From: Bacteroidales bacterium UBA6229
GTDB taxonomy: Bacteria > Bacteroidota > Bacteroidia > Bacteroidales > F082
Direction of reading: 5' to 3'
Assembly (NCBI GenBank): GCA_002440975.1
Contig: DJWN01000052.1
Location: 1-6,443, forward strand
Length of the DNA: 6,443 nt
The number at the start of each line of letters is the position of its first letter. Within the stretch, counting starts at the first letter, position 1. Shown here one piece after another: positions 6,072 to 6,443 of this stretch. The position numbers and the translations under genes are program-made. Below the pieces are notes generated by a model, which saw only the letters and a program-made list of their open reading frames with translations, was not told where the DNA came from and ran no database searches.

Positions 6072-6079
6072 TACCTTTA
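6072..6079 (+). promoter_or_regulatory. Near-match -7 promoter element of the beta-helix protein gene
   Basis: TACCTTTA differs from TAnnTTTG only at the last base and lies 24 nt before the ATG at 6104, the same distance as the other promoter-like elements in this window. A T-run at 6048-6053 sits about where the -33 element would be. The rest of the 161-nt gap from 5943 to 6103 shows no other structure that I can support. Confidence 0.3.
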
Positions 6080-6103
6080 CCTCACAAACCAAAACCTAAG
6101 TTC

Positions 6104-6443
6104 ATGCGTAAGATTTTGTTGGGATTACTGCTGCTTTCAGCTTATTTTACCTTGGCACAAAATAATTACAATGCTTGCGGAAGCCAAAGCGGATTATGGA
6201 ATTATGATACTGTTTTTGTGAGTTGCGACATCATTGTTCCGGCAGGCGAACAGCTTGTTATTGCGCCAAATACAACCGTGCTTTTCGAAGATTATTTTAG
6301 CATCCATGTGCTGGGCAGTGTGGACGCACGCTCCAGCTATAACCAGCCTGTAAGCTTTACAATTGCGGATACCAGCGGATTTGCGGATTATCACAGCACA
6401 TCAGGGGGTTGGAATGGCTTCCGGTTTGAACAAACTTTACCCG
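6104..6443 (+). CDS. Secreted beta-helix-like protein, N-terminal part (3' truncated by window edge)
   Basis: The visible 113 residues begin with a standard Sec signal peptide, MRKILLGLLLLSAYFTLA, with probable cleavage before Gln 19. The mature N-terminus then reads SGLWNYDTVFVSCDIIVPAG (29-48) and LVIAPNTTVLFEDYFSIHVLGSV (51-73). This is the 'W..DTV.V..D..VP.G..L.I.P.T.V.F......V.G.L' pattern that opens many right-handed parallel beta-helix proteins of Bacteroidota, followed by the typical TIADTSGF...GGWNGFRF (86-108). Such proteins are usually large, extracellular or cell-surface, and often end in a type IX secretion sorting domain; the C-terminus is outside the window, so that cannot be checked. 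No lipobox is present. Cys 25 and Cys 41 could form a disulfide. Ligand and function are unknown. Confidence 0.82.
   Translation, partial: MRKILLGLLLLSAYFTLAQNNYNACGSQSGLWNYDTVFVSCDIIVPAGEQLVIAPNTTVLFEDYFSIHVLGSVDARSSYNQPVSFTIADTSGFADYHSTSGGWNGFRFEQTLP

Noticed and set aside
6194..6394. Minus-strand 66-residue open frame inside the beta-helix gene
   Set aside because: The plus strand here encodes a clear signal peptide and beta-helix pattern; the minus frame is a shadow with no features of its own.

Overview
The window looks like a chromosomal segment of a Bacteroidota bacterium, probably of the Bacteroidales/Marinilabiliales type. The protein families are typical of that phylum: a RecJ with Bacteroidota-like motifs, a bacterial GH3-fold protein, a SprT-like metalloprotease-fold protein and a secreted beta-helix protein. 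Sequences matching the Bacteroidota sigma-factor -7 element TAnnTTTG, or nearly so, lie 21-28 nt before five gene starts. One lipoprotein carries a C-X-K-(D/E)2-X surface-export motif after its lipid cysteine. The DNA is moderately AT-rich. I see no RNA genes, CRISPR array, insertion sequence or phage gene.

Layout. (1) 1-848, plus strand: the 3' half of recJ. (2) 865-3654, minus strand: a compact run, read right to left, of a GH3-family acyl-amido-synthetase-like enzyme, a LysE/RhtB-type exporter and an HdeD/DUF308 six-helix membrane protein. The gaps are only 21 and 18 nt, so it is very likely one transcript; it converges on recJ. (3) 3730-4513, minus strand: a tiny lipoprotein, probably starting at TTG, overlaps the start of a SprT-like zinc metalloprotease-fold gene by 11 nt. 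This pair lies 75 nt upstream of GH3. (4) 4514-4715: a divergent AT-rich regulatory region. (5) 4716-5189, plus strand: a membrane-anchored DUF302 protein. It ends at a strong hairpin (5210-5242) that can act as a terminator in both directions. (6) 5295-5942, minus strand: a lipoprotein reading frame interrupted by an in-frame amber codon at codon 32. (7) 5943-6103: a divergent intergenic region. (8) 6104 to the window end, plus strand: the N-terminal part of a secreted beta-helix-like protein, cut by the window edge.

The most interesting points are the GH3-LysE-HdeD grouping (an enzyme that may conjugate amino acids to acyl acids beside an amino-acid-type exporter), the small lipoprotein translationally overlapped with SprT, and the amber-split surface lipoprotein. 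None of these amounts to a demonstrated new system. Most of the window is ordinary chromosomal content.
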